Source: Cribrihabitans_A pelagius
GTDB taxonomy: Bacteria; Pseudomonadota; Alphaproteobacteria; Rhodobacterales; Rhodobacteraceae
Assembly (NCBI RefSeq): GCF_048820915.1
Contig: NZ_JBMERR010000033.1
Coordinates: forward strand, 1 to 18,104
DNA: 18,104 nucleotides
Direction: 5' to 3'
Positions 1 to 7,515 of this stretch are shown in pieces. The first letter of the stretch is position 1. Each line of letters begins with the position of its first letter. Made by a program: the position numbers and the translations under genes. The notes under the pieces are model-generated. The model was not told where the DNA came from, did no database searches, and saw only the letters and a program-made list of their open reading frames with translations.

Positions 1-71
1 TGCCCCATCAGAACTTCAACCTGCCTTAACTTCACGACAATCTCTTCAGGCTTGGGTCGCTTCGTTGCCAT
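1..71 (-). CDS. IS3-family transposase OrfA, N-terminal fragment (partial)
   Basis: This is the first 23 codons of a transposase OrfA, running out of the window on the left. The peptide starts MATKRPKPEEIVVKLRQVEV. The pattern K-R-x-x-P-E-E-I-V-x-K-L-R-Q-V-x-V-L is the usual N-terminus of IS3-family OrfA proteins, which carry a helix-turn-helix that binds the IS ends. An AGGA-type ribosome site (GGAGGACCATAG) precedes the ATG. In IS3 elements OrfA is normally fused to the DDE-domain OrfB by programmed frameshifting; OrfB is outside the window. Confidence 0.85.
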   Translation of the reverse strand, partial: MATKRPKPEEIVVKLRQVEVLMG

Positions 72-126
72 CTATGGTCCTCCGTTTCCTAATCATAGGG
101 GCGGACCACTTCTTTGGGGGAGGCTC
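1..126 (-). mobile_element. 5' end of an IS3-family insertion sequence (left copy, cut by window edge)
   Basis: The reverse complement of these 126 bases is identical to positions 17978-18103. Read on the minus strand it begins GAGCCTCCCCCAAAGAAG, then a short leader, then an ATG-started reading frame typical of IS3-family OrfA. The probable terminal inverted repeat starts at 126, or at 127 if an initial T belongs to the element, because the two copies stop matching there. The rest of the element lies to the left of the window. It interrupts the FtsH-like gene that begins immediately at 127. The family assignment rests on the OrfA N-terminus only, so the exact IS name is not given. Confidence 0.85.
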
Positions 127-976
127 AATGCGCGCATCCCGCGCCGGCACCGGCGACCGCAATCACGCCTATCGTTGCCAAGTGATCAACGAGTTCCTGC
201 GCCAGATCGATCTGCTGCACCGGGAGGAGGGCTTCTTGTTGATCGGCGCCACCAATTTTCCCTGAAAGATCGACCCGGCCAACCTGCGTCCGGGCCGTTT
301 CGACCTGCATCACGAACTGCCCCTCCCAACCCGGCATCAGATCCAGGTCATGCTTGAACAGGCCTTCCCGGACTCCGGGACAGATCTGCGCCCTCTGTCC
401 CGGAAACTGACCGGACAAACACCGGCCGTGATCGATGCCTGCATCCGCGAAGCCCGCGCCAAGGCTCGGCGTCAGGGGCGCAGCTTTGATCCCAGTTTCC
501 TGGATGAGGTCCTCGACCAAGAACAGGGCTACCGGAGGCCGCTGGATGAGCGCATCGCCGTGCATGAATGCGGGCATGCCATCGTAGCCTGGCTTTACGG
601 AGAAGAGGTCAACCGCATTTGCCTCTCCCCCACTGGCGGTTTGACCGAACGCACCGCGCCGCCGCACGCCGGGCTGGAGGCGGATTTCGACCGGCAAATG
701 TACATCCATCTCGCCGGCCGCGCCGCGGAGCGGCTCGTGTTCGGGACTATCTTTGCCGGAGCAGGCGGAGGCTCCACCTCTGATCTCGCGCAGGCCGCGC
801 AGCTGTCTCTGGCGATGGACTATGAGCTAGGACTCAGGATCCACGGCAACGCCTGGTTCGGGCCGCCGGATCCAGCCCGCTTAACAGCAGGAGAACGCAA
901 GCGCCTGAAAGAGCGACTTGACCGTGCCGAAGACTGCGCCCGTGCGCTGCTGTACCCTCACCGGCATCTTCTCTAG
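127..976 (+). pseudogene. FtsH-like AAA ATPase / M41 zinc metalloprotease, truncated by IS and with internal stop
   Basis: The C-terminal part of an FtsH-type membrane protease survives. From 127 the frame reads the end of an AAA module: a V-I-N-E-F-L-R-Q-I-D helix, the sensor-1 motif IGATN, then LRPGRFD with the arginine-finger region. The M41 peptidase domain follows, with the zinc site HECGH (HExxH) at 563-577 and a later S-D-L (Asp codon 782-784) at the position of the third zinc ligand. Walker A and B are missing because the left IS replaces everything upstream. A TGA at 263-265 interrupts the frame between IGATNFP and KIDPANLRPGRFD, where intact homologues read straight through. A 208-residue peptide could start at ATG 350 but would lack ATPase activity. 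The two lesions make a functional protease very unlikely. Confidence 0.85.
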
Positions 977-1586
977 GAAATGGCCTCGGTTCTGACGCGG
1001 CAACGGGAATTTGACGCCAGCGCCGTCAAGTCCGGGCTGCAGTCCCTGCCCCGCAAGCCCGGCCCGGATGAAGATCCGGAAGGCACCGGAGATGATGCGT
1101 CTAACAAAGCCACTGCATTCGGCCCAGGTTCCGGATAACTCCCTGCCGGTAATAGTTTGCGGCCCCGCGCCATCCCGGAAGCAACACTCCCGGCGCTCTG
1201 GGTGGCACCGGACAAGGGCCCCGCCGATGGAGTTATCCACATAAACCCGTCCAGCCGCGGCAGCAGACACCCCATCTGGCCTCCGCCGCCCGCCCGCTCC
1301 CGGTATGATGAAGCCAACAGCCGCCGGGGCAGATCCCGGCCAGATCAGCAGCATCGAAAGAGCGCCCCGGGCCTGTGTCCGGGAGCGGCGGGAGACCTCG
1401 GCCTGTGGCAAGGGACCAAAAGAGCTATGTCAAAATTTCGGGGCCTGCCAATCTCCCCGGCATGTCCCGGAAGGCCGCGCGGCCGCCCCGGGCGGCTGCC
1501 CGGCCGCGCTCCTGCAAATCGTCAGGCTCCTCGCCCGGGAAGACATCGCGGCAATGAGGCGCCAACCGCCTTCAGAGGAATAAGCC
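977..1586. other. 610-bp stretch without a convincing gene
   Basis: It lies between the protease remnant and the recombinase remnant. Several open frames of 60-190 codons cross it on both strands, but they overlap each other, are rich in Arg, Pro, Ala and Gly as expected of random high-GC frames, and match no family I recognise. Contents that can be seen are a 10-bp inverted repeat (1133-1142 and 1229-1238), a compact GC palindrome at 1482-1496 (GCCGCCC-C-GGGCGGC), and a ribosome site AGAGGA just before the recombinase ATG at 1587. It probably contains the old recombinase leader and decayed coding DNA. Confidence 0.5.
1133..1238. repeat. Perfect 10-bp inverted repeat, arms 86 bp apart
   Basis: GGATAACTCC at 1133-1142 is the exact reverse complement of GGAGTTATCC at 1229-1238. 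The right arm overlaps the 9-mer TTATCCACA (1233-1241), which equals a consensus DnaA box. No A+T-rich region and no other box are nearby. The function is unknown, and chance is a real alternative for a 10-bp pair. Confidence 0.4.
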
Positions 1587-3285
1587 ATGAACGCAACACC
1601 CGGTCTCCGCGCCGCCATCTACGCCCGCTATCCGGCGGACAAGCAAAAAGACACATCAGTCGAAGACCAGGTCAGCCTGTGCCGCCGCCTCTGCGGTCAG
1701 AAGGGCTGGCACGTGGCGCACGTCTTCACCGACCACGCCATCAGCGGTAAAATCAGTCAGCGTCCGGGTTATGCCCGCTTGCTCCATGCCTCCGAAAGCG
1801 GCCAGGTTGATGTCATCGTCGCTGAAAGCCAGAACCGTCTCTCACGGGATCGGACGGATTCCGCGACCCTTCTGAAGCGGATGACATTCTTCGGGATCAG
1901 CCTCTACACCGTGGCCGCCCAGGAGCTCGATGAGCAGAAGGTCGGGGTGGGGAGTCTGGTTTCCTCTCTCTTCCTGAAGGACCTGGCCCTGAAGACACGC
2001 CGCAGCCTTGAAGGACGCATTGCCCGGGGCAAGTCCGCTGGGGGGATTTGCTACGGCTACCGGGTGAAGCGCGAGATCCTGCCCAGCGGCACGGTCAGCA
2101 CCGGTGACCGGGAGATCGAACCGGACGAGGCCGCCGTCATCACCCGGATCTTCCGGGATTACGCTGAAGGCCTTTCCGCCGCACGATCGCCGCGGCCCTG
2201 AACACCGAGGGCGTGCCCGGACCGCAAAGCGGCAAGGGCACCGGCGTCTGGAACCCCTCGACGATCTCCGGGAACATCAAGCGCGGCACCGGAATCCTGA
2301 ACAACGAGCTTTATATCGGGTGCCTGGTCCGGAACCGGCTGACCTATGACACCCAACCCGGACACCGGGAAACGGCTGTCGCGCTTCAACCCGCCCGAAG
2401 CCTGGAAGACCGAGGAGGTCCCGCAGCTGCGCATCATTGATGACGCACTTTGGCATGCGGTGAAGGCGCGTCAGGGAAAGGTGAGCAAGGCGATGAACCC
2501 GGCCGGAGTCCCCACCGAGCGGCCGCGGCCGGAACGTGCGCGCCGGCCGGCCTATCTTCTGTCAGGTCTCCTGCGCTGCGCCAGCTACACGCTGATCAAC
2601 AAGACGCGCTATGGCTGCGCCGGTGCGCGCAGCAAGGGCGCTGCGATCTGCACCAACCGCGCCACCATCGGCCGGGAAGAGATGGAGGCGCGGGCTCTCT
2701 CCGGTTTGACGCAGCGCCTGCTGGCCCCGGATCTGCTGGCGCAATTCGCCGAAGACTACCGCAAGGCCTTCAATGAAGCCGCAGCCGGAGCCACCCAGGA
2801 ACGGCAAAAGGCGGAAGTCTCGCTCAAGAAAGTGAAAGCCAAAATCGCAGGAATCTTGAACGCCATCGAAGACGGCATGCACCACGCCTCGTTGAAGGCC
2901 AAGATGTCGGAACTGTAGGCGAAGAAAGCCAGACGGGAGGCCATTATTAAGGAAAACCCGTCCCCCTGCCCTGCGGCCGCATCCCAGCCTTTCGGAGCGC
3001 TACCGCGAGATGGTCGAGGACCTCGCCCGGTCGCTGAACGCGCCCGAGGTGAAGCGGGAGGCCACTGCATCGCTGCGGGCGCTGATTTCGGAAGTGCGCA
3101 TGGTTCCAGACAGTGGTGCGCCCGGCGGCCATCAGCTTGAACTTGTGGGGAAACTGGCGGAATTGACGGCTTTGGGGAAGCCGGAATCGACAAAGCCCCG
3201 CAGGGTGCAGGGGCGTGGCCGGAAACGATTGCTGCGGGAGCGGCCTTGGACACTGTTTCGCCAAAGCCCGGAAATATCCAGATAG
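1587..3285 (+). pseudogene. Large serine recombinase (resolvase/invertase N-terminus plus recombinase domain), inactivated
   Basis: The original gene was a site-specific large serine recombinase of about 560 residues. The ATG at 1587 follows AGAGGA at good spacing. The N-terminal catalytic domain reads RAAIYARYPADKQ, then a second block with NRLSRDRTD. In this family the residue after YARY is the nucleophilic serine; here codon 16 (CCG, 1632-1634) is proline. The recombinase domain follows (GKSAGGICYGYRV; later GILNNELYIGCLVRNRL and NPPEAW). Lesions: loss of one C after 2180, an extra C near 2354, TAG at 2916-2918, and an extra base near 2957-2966. After these the C-terminal frame continues (RYREMVEDLARSLNAPEVKR) to TAG 3283-3285. 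At LLRCASYTLI homologues usually have a Cys-x2-Cys knuckle, so about four residues seem deleted from the zinc ribbon. Confidence 0.88.
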
Positions 3286-3449
3286 TCGCAGCCGCGATTG
3301 GCATTACCCGCTATAGCGCTGCGCTGGAATCGGCAGAACGTACCGGAATTCGATCCCTGGCAATCCAGCACGATCAATTGCAGGAAGCTCCGAGCGGACC
3401 CGGCTTGGCGCCTGCGCTGGCAACACCGGCCTTCCATCCGGTCATTTTG

Positions 3450-3474
3450 CCGCCCTGCCAGCCAAGGGCGGTTT
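3450..3474 (+). terminator. Weak hairpin between the recombinase remnant and iclR
   Basis: CCGCCCT (3450-3456) pairs perfectly with AGGGCGG (3465-3471) across an 8-base loop, and only TTT follows on the plus strand. It lies just beyond the stop of the IclR gene, which comes from the other strand, so it could mark the 3' end of the TRAP-iclR unit. On that strand no U-tract follows the stem. The remaining intergenic DNA (3286-3449 and 3475-3487) shows nothing recognisable. Confidence 0.3.
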
Positions 3475-3487
3475 CATCAGAACAAGT

Positions 3488-4291
3488 CTACCCGTTCATC
3501 ACCAGGGCGGCCTGCTGGCCGGTCATCCTGCGGACTTCCGAAACAGCCCGCGCCAGCGCCGGGCCGACCTCGTCAAAGATACGCTGGTCGGACAGCAGCT
3601 TGGAGGTCGAGCTGGCGAGAAAGGCCACCGGCTCTCCCAGGTCCGATGGCCGGTAAGGCACCGCGACCGCGTTGATCGTCTCGGAAAACCGGTCGCCGCC
3701 CCGCACCTGGGTGTGGCCATCGGCCAGGATCTCGTCATGCGCGGCCAGCCTGATCGCCGCGATTTCGGCAAGCAGTTCCTCGGGCTCATCCCTGTGGCTC
3801 TCCAGGAAGCGGGCGAACTCCTCATCGCTCAGCGCGCCGAGGTAGGCCTTGCCGCTGGACGACGTATGGAGCGGCATCCGGTATCCGACATCCAGCCAGA
3901 TGGAGGAAGAATTTACCGGCCGCCACGCCTTGGTCAGCAGCATCCGCCTGTCATCCTTGATGCTGATCGCGGTCAAGGTCCCGGTCTCATCCGCCAGCCG
4001 CTGCATCACCGGCGCGGCGATCTCGACAAAGGCAAAGGAGGCCGCGGCGATATTGCCCAGCGCCAATGCGGCCGGGCCAAGGCGGTATTTGTCATGCCGC
4101 CGCCCGTGGGTCAGATAGCCCAGCGCGCAGAGCGTGAAGGTGAGCCGGGACACCGTCGGCCGCGGAATGCCGGTGCGCTCGGAAATCTCGAGATTGCCGA
4201 GGCCGTCATCCGTTGGGCGGAATGCTCTCAGGATGGTCAGGCCGCGCGCCAGAGTGTTGGCAAATCTCTTGTCCGATGGGTCGGCTGGCAT
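3488..4291 (-). CDS. IclR-family transcriptional regulator
   Basis: This is a 267-residue protein of normal IclR length. Residues about 10-75 form the winged helix-turn-helix (NTLARGLTILRAF, then ISERTGIPRPTVSRL as the recognition region). Residues about 80-262 form the effector-binding domain (MQRLADETGTLTAIS, DVGYRMPLHTSSSGKAYL, later INAVAVPYR). The start is supported by AGGA 7 bases upstream of the ATG. It is the last gene behind the TRAP transporter, 66 bp after dctM. IclR proteins usually control catabolic operons and respond to a pathway acid or CoA ester. Here the likely targets are the TRAP and beta-oxidation promoters, which share a palindromic motif (7408-7464 and 16993-17029). No copy of the motif is seen next to its own start. 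The family is certain; effector and targets are inferred. Confidence 0.93.
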   Translation of the reverse strand: MPADPSDKRFANTLARGLTILRAFRPTDDGLGNLEISERTGIPRPTVSRLTFTLCALGYLTHGRRHDKYRLGPAALALGNIAAASFAFVEIAAPVMQRLADETGTLTAISIKDDRRMLLTKAWRPVNSSSIWLDVGYRMPLHTSSSGKAYLGALSDEEFARFLESHRDEPEELLAEIAAIRLAAHDEILADGHTQVRGGDRFSETINAVAVPYRPSDLGEPVAFLASSTSKLLSDQRIFDEVGPALARAVSEVRRMTGQQAALVMNG

Positions 4292-4357
4292 GGGTGTTCC
4301 TATGTCTGTGCGGGCATCCGGCCCGTGCTGGAGGCCGTTCTGCGGTGGCCCCCGATA

Positions 4358-5698
4358 TTACTGAACCGCGTTTGACAGCACCAGAGAGATCGAAGGGAAA
4401 GCAACCAGCAGGATCAGGACAATCACGTCGACACTGAGGAACCGCCAGATGCCGGAGAACACCATGCCGACCGGAGCCTCCTTGCCGACGACATTGGACA
4501 GGACGAAGACGTTCAGCCCCACCGGCGGGGTGATCAGGCCGATCTCCAGCAGTTTCACTACCACGACACCGAACCAGATCAGGTTCAGCCCGTAAGACTC
4601 CACCAGCGGCACCACCAGCGGCAGGGTCAGGACCATGATCCCGATCGGGTCCAGGAACATGCCGAGCATCAGATAGACCACGCAGATGGCGAACAGCAGC
4701 ACCGCGCTGGACAGCTCGGCTTGCGCAACCCAGTCCACCAGCGCCGGGGCCATGCCGGTAAGTGCGATGGCCGCGACAAAGATCTTGGCACCGGCGGCGA
4801 CAAAGAAGATCGCGGCGGTCTGCACGCAGGTCTCCCGCACCGCCAGCCAGATGCCCGCGAGGTTCAGCTGCCGCTGCGCGAGGCCAATCGCCGCGGTCAG
4901 CACCACGCTCACCGCCGCCGCCGCGGTGGCGGTAAAGTAGCCGCCGTAGATCCCGACCACGATCACCGCAAAGATCAATGCCGCGGGCCAGGCCCGGCGG
5001 AAGGCGGTCAGCTTGTCAGCCATGCTCGCGGCCTCCCCCCGGGCGGGCACCGCTGCCGGGTCGGACCGGATCCACATCGCGATGACCAGCACAAACCCCG
5101 CCAGCGTCAGAAGCCCCGGCAGGATGCCCGCGATGAACAGCTTGTTCACCGAGGTCTCGGTGAAGATCGCGTAGATGATGAACAGAATGCTCGGCGGGAT
5201 CAGCGAGCCCAGCGTGCCCCCCGCCGCAACGCTGGCGGTGGCGAGCCGCGGGTCATAGCCAAGGCGCAGCATCTCGGGTGTGCAGATCTTCCCCATCGTC
5301 GAGGCACAGGCCAGGCTGGAGCCTGTGATGGCGGAGAAGCCGCCGCAGCCCATCACCGAGGCCACCGCAACCCCGCCGCGCAGCCGCAGCAGCCAGACCT
5401 TGGCCGCGTCGTAGACAGCCGTGGTGATGCCTGCGCGATAAGCGATGTTGCCCAGCGCGATGAACAGCGGGATCATCGACAGGTCGAAGGAATGCAGCAG
5501 ATCGAAAGAGTTGTTGAAGACCAGCGACGAGGTCGCCCGGAACGCGCGCTCGGGCATAAAGGTGCCGGTGCGGAAGGCGAAGATCGTGAAGGCCGCAAGC
5601 GTGGCCACGCCGATCAGGGCAAAGGCAATCGGCACCCGAAGGGCCAGAAGCACAAGCATGACGGCAAAGGCCACAAGGCCGATCATTGCAGGATCCAC
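4358..5698 (-). CDS. dctM: TRAP transporter large permease (DctM family)
   Basis: A 446-residue, strongly hydrophobic integral membrane protein matching the DctM/SiaM large-permease family in length and pattern. About a dozen membrane segments run through it, starting with GLVAFAVMLVLLALRVPIAF. Family landmarks include a glycine/serine-rich segment around ASVMGCGGFSAITGSSLAC, the stretch GTLGSLIPPSILFIIYA and, near the C-terminus, GLITPPVGLNVFVL. This subunit is the Na+- or H+-coupled channel that moves substrate handed over by the periplasmic binding protein. AAGGAG sits 7 bases before the ATG. The gene lies 45 bp downstream of dctQ, and that spacer contains a 15-bp tandem duplication. The iclR gene follows after 66 bp. 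The transported substrate is not evident from sequence. Confidence 0.95.
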   Translation of the reverse strand: MDPAMIGLVAFAVMLVLLALRVPIAFALIGVATLAAFTIFAFRTGTFMPERAFRATSSLVFNNSFDLLHSFDLSMIPLFIALGNIAYRAGITTAVYDAAKVWLLRLRGGVAVASVMGCGGFSAITGSSLACASTMGKICTPEMLRLGYDPRLATASVAAGGTLGSLIPPSILFIIYAIFTETSVNKLFIAGILPGLLTLAGFVLVIAMWIRSDPAAVPARGEAASMADKLTAFRRAWPAALIFAVIVVGIYGGYFTATAAAAVSVVLTAAIGLAQRQLNLAGIWLAVRETCVQTAAIFFVAAGAKIFVAAIALTGMAPALVDWVAQAELSSAVLLFAICVVYLMLGMFLDPIGIMVLTLPLVVPLVESYGLNLIWFGVVVVKLLEIGLITPPVGLNVFVLSNVVGKEAPVGMVFSGIWRFLSVDVIVLILLVAFPSISLVLSNAVQ

Positions 5699-5712
5699 GG
5701 ACAGTCTCCTTG

Positions 5713-5742
5713 GCAGGTATTTCGGGGGCAGGTATTTCGGGG
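5713..5742. repeat. Perfect 2 x 15-bp tandem direct repeat in the dctQ-dctM spacer
   Basis: GCAGGTATTTCGGGG occurs at 5713-5727 and again, without a gap, at 5728-5742. The second copy abuts the dctQ stop codon (TGA on the minus strand at 5744-5746). The duplication fills most of the 45-bp spacer and leaves the dctM ribosome site AAGGAG untouched. It looks like a recent slippage duplication that lengthened the spacer. Confidence 0.9.
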
Positions 5743-5743
5743 G

Positions 5744-6241
5744 TCAGGTCTTGGGGGCCGCGATCTCGCCGCCCCGCAAGAGGGTCACGGCGTCACCGGC
5801 AACCATCACGGCCAGCCGCAGCCAGCCGAGCGCGATGCCCAGCACAAAGGCCAGACGGCCCGGCCATTGCGGCAGGTTCAGATCGCCGTAGAACACGCTG
5901 CCGGTCTGCCATTGGTGCAGGAATTCCCGGCCGCCGGAATAGAGGATCGGCGACAATGCGAGCAGGCCGAACAGGGTGCCGAACACCGTCAGCCATCCGG
6001 TGACCCGCGGCGGCAGCGCGTTGGTTACGAACTCCACCGCGATATGCGCCCGCTGCGCGGTGGCGGCGGCCAGGGGCATCACAATGGCCAGCACCATCAG
6101 CTCGCGCACGATGACAATGGTGTCCGGCACCGAGCTGCCGAACAGATTGAGCGCCACCACATCGGCAAAGATCAGAAGCGCCAGCAGGATGATGGCCGCA
6201 GCCGATACATCCACGAAAACCCGTTCCAGCCTGTGCAGCAT
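5744..6241 (-). CDS. dctQ: TRAP transporter small permease (DctQ family)
   Basis: A 165-residue protein with four predicted membrane helices: about 12-32 (VSAAAIILLALLIFADVVAL), 45-65, 82-103 and 128-150. This is the normal size and topology of DctQ, which docks onto DctM in the inner membrane. The segment RELMVLAIVMPLAAATAQRAHIAVE has the pattern typical of the family, including the conserved charged residues after helix 2. I use the ATG at 6239-6241, with GGAG 6 bases upstream; a GTG directly before it is in frame but worse placed. It lies between dctP (61-bp spacer containing a hairpin) and dctM (45-bp spacer). Confidence 0.93.
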   Translation of the reverse strand: MLHRLERVFVDVSAAAIILLALLIFADVVALNLFGSSVPDTIVIVRELMVLAIVMPLAAATAQRAHIAVEFVTNALPPRVTGWLTVFGTLFGLLALSPILYSGGREFLHQWQTGSVFYGDLNLPQWPGRLAFVLGIALGWLRLAVMVAGDAVTLLRGGEIAAPKT

Positions 6242-6264
6242 CACGTCCTCCCCTGCAATTGCCA

Positions 6265-6282
6265 GGCGGCCCCGCGGCCGCC
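6265..6282 (-). promoter_or_regulatory. Perfect GC hairpin between dctP and dctQ
   Basis: On the coding (minus) strand GGCGGCC-GCGG-GGCCGCC forms a 7-bp all-G/C stem with a 4-base loop, placed 20 bases after the dctP stop and 23 bases before the dctQ start. No U-run follows, so it is not a standard terminator. Such intercistronic hairpins are known to protect the 3' end of an upstream message or to attenuate downstream expression. That would suit a TRAP system, where the binding protein is needed in excess over the membrane subunits. Its role here is inferred. Confidence 0.6.
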
Positions 6283-6302
6283 CGGTCCGCGTTCCGCCCT
6301 GG

Positions 6303-7373
6303 TCAGTTGCCGCGCGTCCAGGGATAGCCCTTGGCTTCGAACTCGGCGGTGTATTCGGCCACCGCGGCGGTATAGGTCTCCATCAGCCGGTCGGCATCCA
6401 TACCAACGCTGCGGGCGTTGTCCATCCACTCCGCGATAAAGGGTTCCGCCGCGGCATTAAGCGCCGCCTTGTCCGCCTCGCTTAGCTCGATGACCTCGAT
6501 CTTGCGGGCGGTGTCGCCCGTCTTCATGGCATCCATTGCGTTGCTGTTGGCGCTGTTCACGATCTGGGCAAACTGATCCGCCAGCTCTTCGCCCGCCTGC
6601 ATCAGCACCTGCTGCTGGCCGGGCTCCAGCCCGTCGAAGACCTGCTTGTTCATGAACATGCCGTAGCCGCCGATCTGGCCCCAGTTCAGGACGGTGTAGC
6701 TGTCGATCACTTCGTCCCACTTCAGCGAGGGCACGATGTAGTCATAGCCCTGGCTGCAGTCGATCAGGCCGGTGTCCAGCCCCTGGTAGGCCTCATAGAC
6801 CGACAGGTTCACCCGGGTTGCGCCCATCTCGCCGAAGACCTTGCCGTAGACGCCGGCGCCCCGGACTTTCTTGCCTTTGATGTCCTCGATCGAGCGGATC
6901 GGCTCGCCCGCGCAGGCCACGTTCACGGCCGAGGCGGTGAAGGTGCCGATGTAGACCAGGTTCTGGCTGGCAAGATGTTCGGTGATCTGGGGTTCCGAGC
7001 GCATCATGCGGTCGGCCGCGCGCATCGCCACCCAGGCATTCGGGCCCCCGATGGGGAAGTCGGCCAGCGAATAGGCCGCCATTTCCTTTTGGAAGTAGGC
7101 CGCGATGATGGAGCCCGCATCGGCCACCCCGTCGCTGATCCCCTGCACCGCCGCGCTCGCCTTGAACAGCGCGCCGCCCCATTGCACATCCATCCGCAGA
7201 TCGCCGCCGGAGAGGTCGGCGATCCTGCTGTTGTACCACTTCAGCGCGGCAGGAACCGTGCCCCGGTCGGGGCCGCTGTGGCCGTAGTAGATCACGGTTT
7301 CCGCAGACGCCGCGGTTGCACCGAGGCTGGCCGCAATTGTCAGCCCTCCCAGAAAGTTCTTGATCATTCCCAT
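6303..7373 (-). CDS. dctP: TRAP transporter periplasmic solute-binding protein (DctP family)
   Basis: A binding protein of about 356 residues. Starting at the ATG at 7371-7373 it opens with a Sec signal peptide (MIKNFLGGLTIAASLGATAASA) and a probable AASA|ET cleavage site. A start at 7382 is also in frame, but the GAGGAGGAG ribosome site runs straight into it, whereas it lies about 9 bases from the ATG at 7373. Family features are an early VQWGGALFKASAAVQGISDGVADAG-like region, KGKKVRGAG with the arginine that normally grips the substrate carboxylate, and YEAYQGLDTGLID. It captures an organic acid in the periplasm for DctQM. It is the first gene of the dctP-dctQ-dctM-iclR unit, with two palindromic operators and a candidate promoter 35-90 bp upstream. 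Confidence 0.94.
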   Translation of the reverse strand: MGMIKNFLGGLTIAASLGATAASAETVIYYGHSGPDRGTVPAALKWYNSRIADLSGGDLRMDVQWGGALFKASAAVQGISDGVADAGSIIAAYFQKEMAAYSLADFPIGGPNAWVAMRAADRMMRSEPQITEHLASQNLVYIGTFTASAVNVACAGEPIRSIEDIKGKKVRGAGVYGKVFGEMGATRVNLSVYEAYQGLDTGLIDCSQGYDYIVPSLKWDEVIDSYTVLNWGQIGGYGMFMNKQVFDGLEPGQQQVLMQAGEELADQFAQIVNSANSNAMDAMKTGDTARKIEVIELSEADKAALNAAAEPFIAEWMDNARSVGMDADRLMETYTAAVAEYTAEFEAKGYPWTRGN

Positions 7374-7407
7374 GACTGGCATCTCCTCCTCAAAAGCTAC
7401 CCAATTT

Positions 7408-7424
7408 ATTTCACTATGTGGAAT
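7408..7424. promoter_or_regulatory. Palindromic operator 1 (TRAP promoter)
   Basis: ATTTCAC-TAT-GTGGAAT is a 7-3-7 interrupted palindrome with one mismatch between arms. It recurs 40 bp away (7448-7464) and twice before the beta-oxidation operon. It overlaps the expected transcription start of dctP. IclR of the TRAP cluster is the inferred ligand. Confidence 0.65.
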
Positions 7425-7425
7425 T

Positions 7426-7454
7426 TTTACAGCATGTCTAGGTTTTTATTTCAC
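7426..7454 (-). promoter_or_regulatory. Candidate promoter of the dctPQM-iclR unit
   Basis: On the minus strand GTGAAA (7454-7449) is followed, after exactly 17 bases, by TGTAAA (7431-7426). Each hexamer matches the sigma-70 consensus at 4 of 6 positions. The -35 hexamer is embedded in operator 2, and the predicted start falls in operator 1, so binding there would block polymerase. The 142-bp gap upstream of dctP is A+T-rich compared with its surroundings, as expected of a promoter. Confidence 0.4.
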
Positions 7455-7464
7455 CTAATGGAAT
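7448..7464. promoter_or_regulatory. Palindromic operator 2 (TRAP promoter)
   Basis: ATTTCAC-CTA-ATGGAAT is the second copy of the 17-bp motif, with its start 40 bp (about four helical turns) from operator 1. It contains the candidate -35 hexamer GTGAAA on the minus strand at motif positions 11-16, the same place as in operator 3. Confidence 0.6.
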
Positions 7465-7515
7465 TTCCCTCCAGCACTGCGCCGTGCCGCACTTCAGCAA
7501 AGCGGACAAAGCACC

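Noticed and set aside
980..1138. A possible 52-codon ORF starting just after the protease remnant
   Set aside because: There is no ribosome site and no recognisable similarity, and it overlaps other equally open frames.
1233..1241. TTATCCACA, an exact DnaA-box sequence
   Set aside because: It is a single copy with no A+T-rich unwinding region, no cluster of boxes and no replication gene nearby, so it is not evidence for an origin.
4721..6439. A 572-codon open frame on the plus strand opposite the TRAP genes
   Set aside because: It is antisense to clearly recognisable dctM, dctQ and dctP, is rich in Arg, Gly, His and Gln as expected of a shadow frame in high-GC DNA, and has no recognisable domain.
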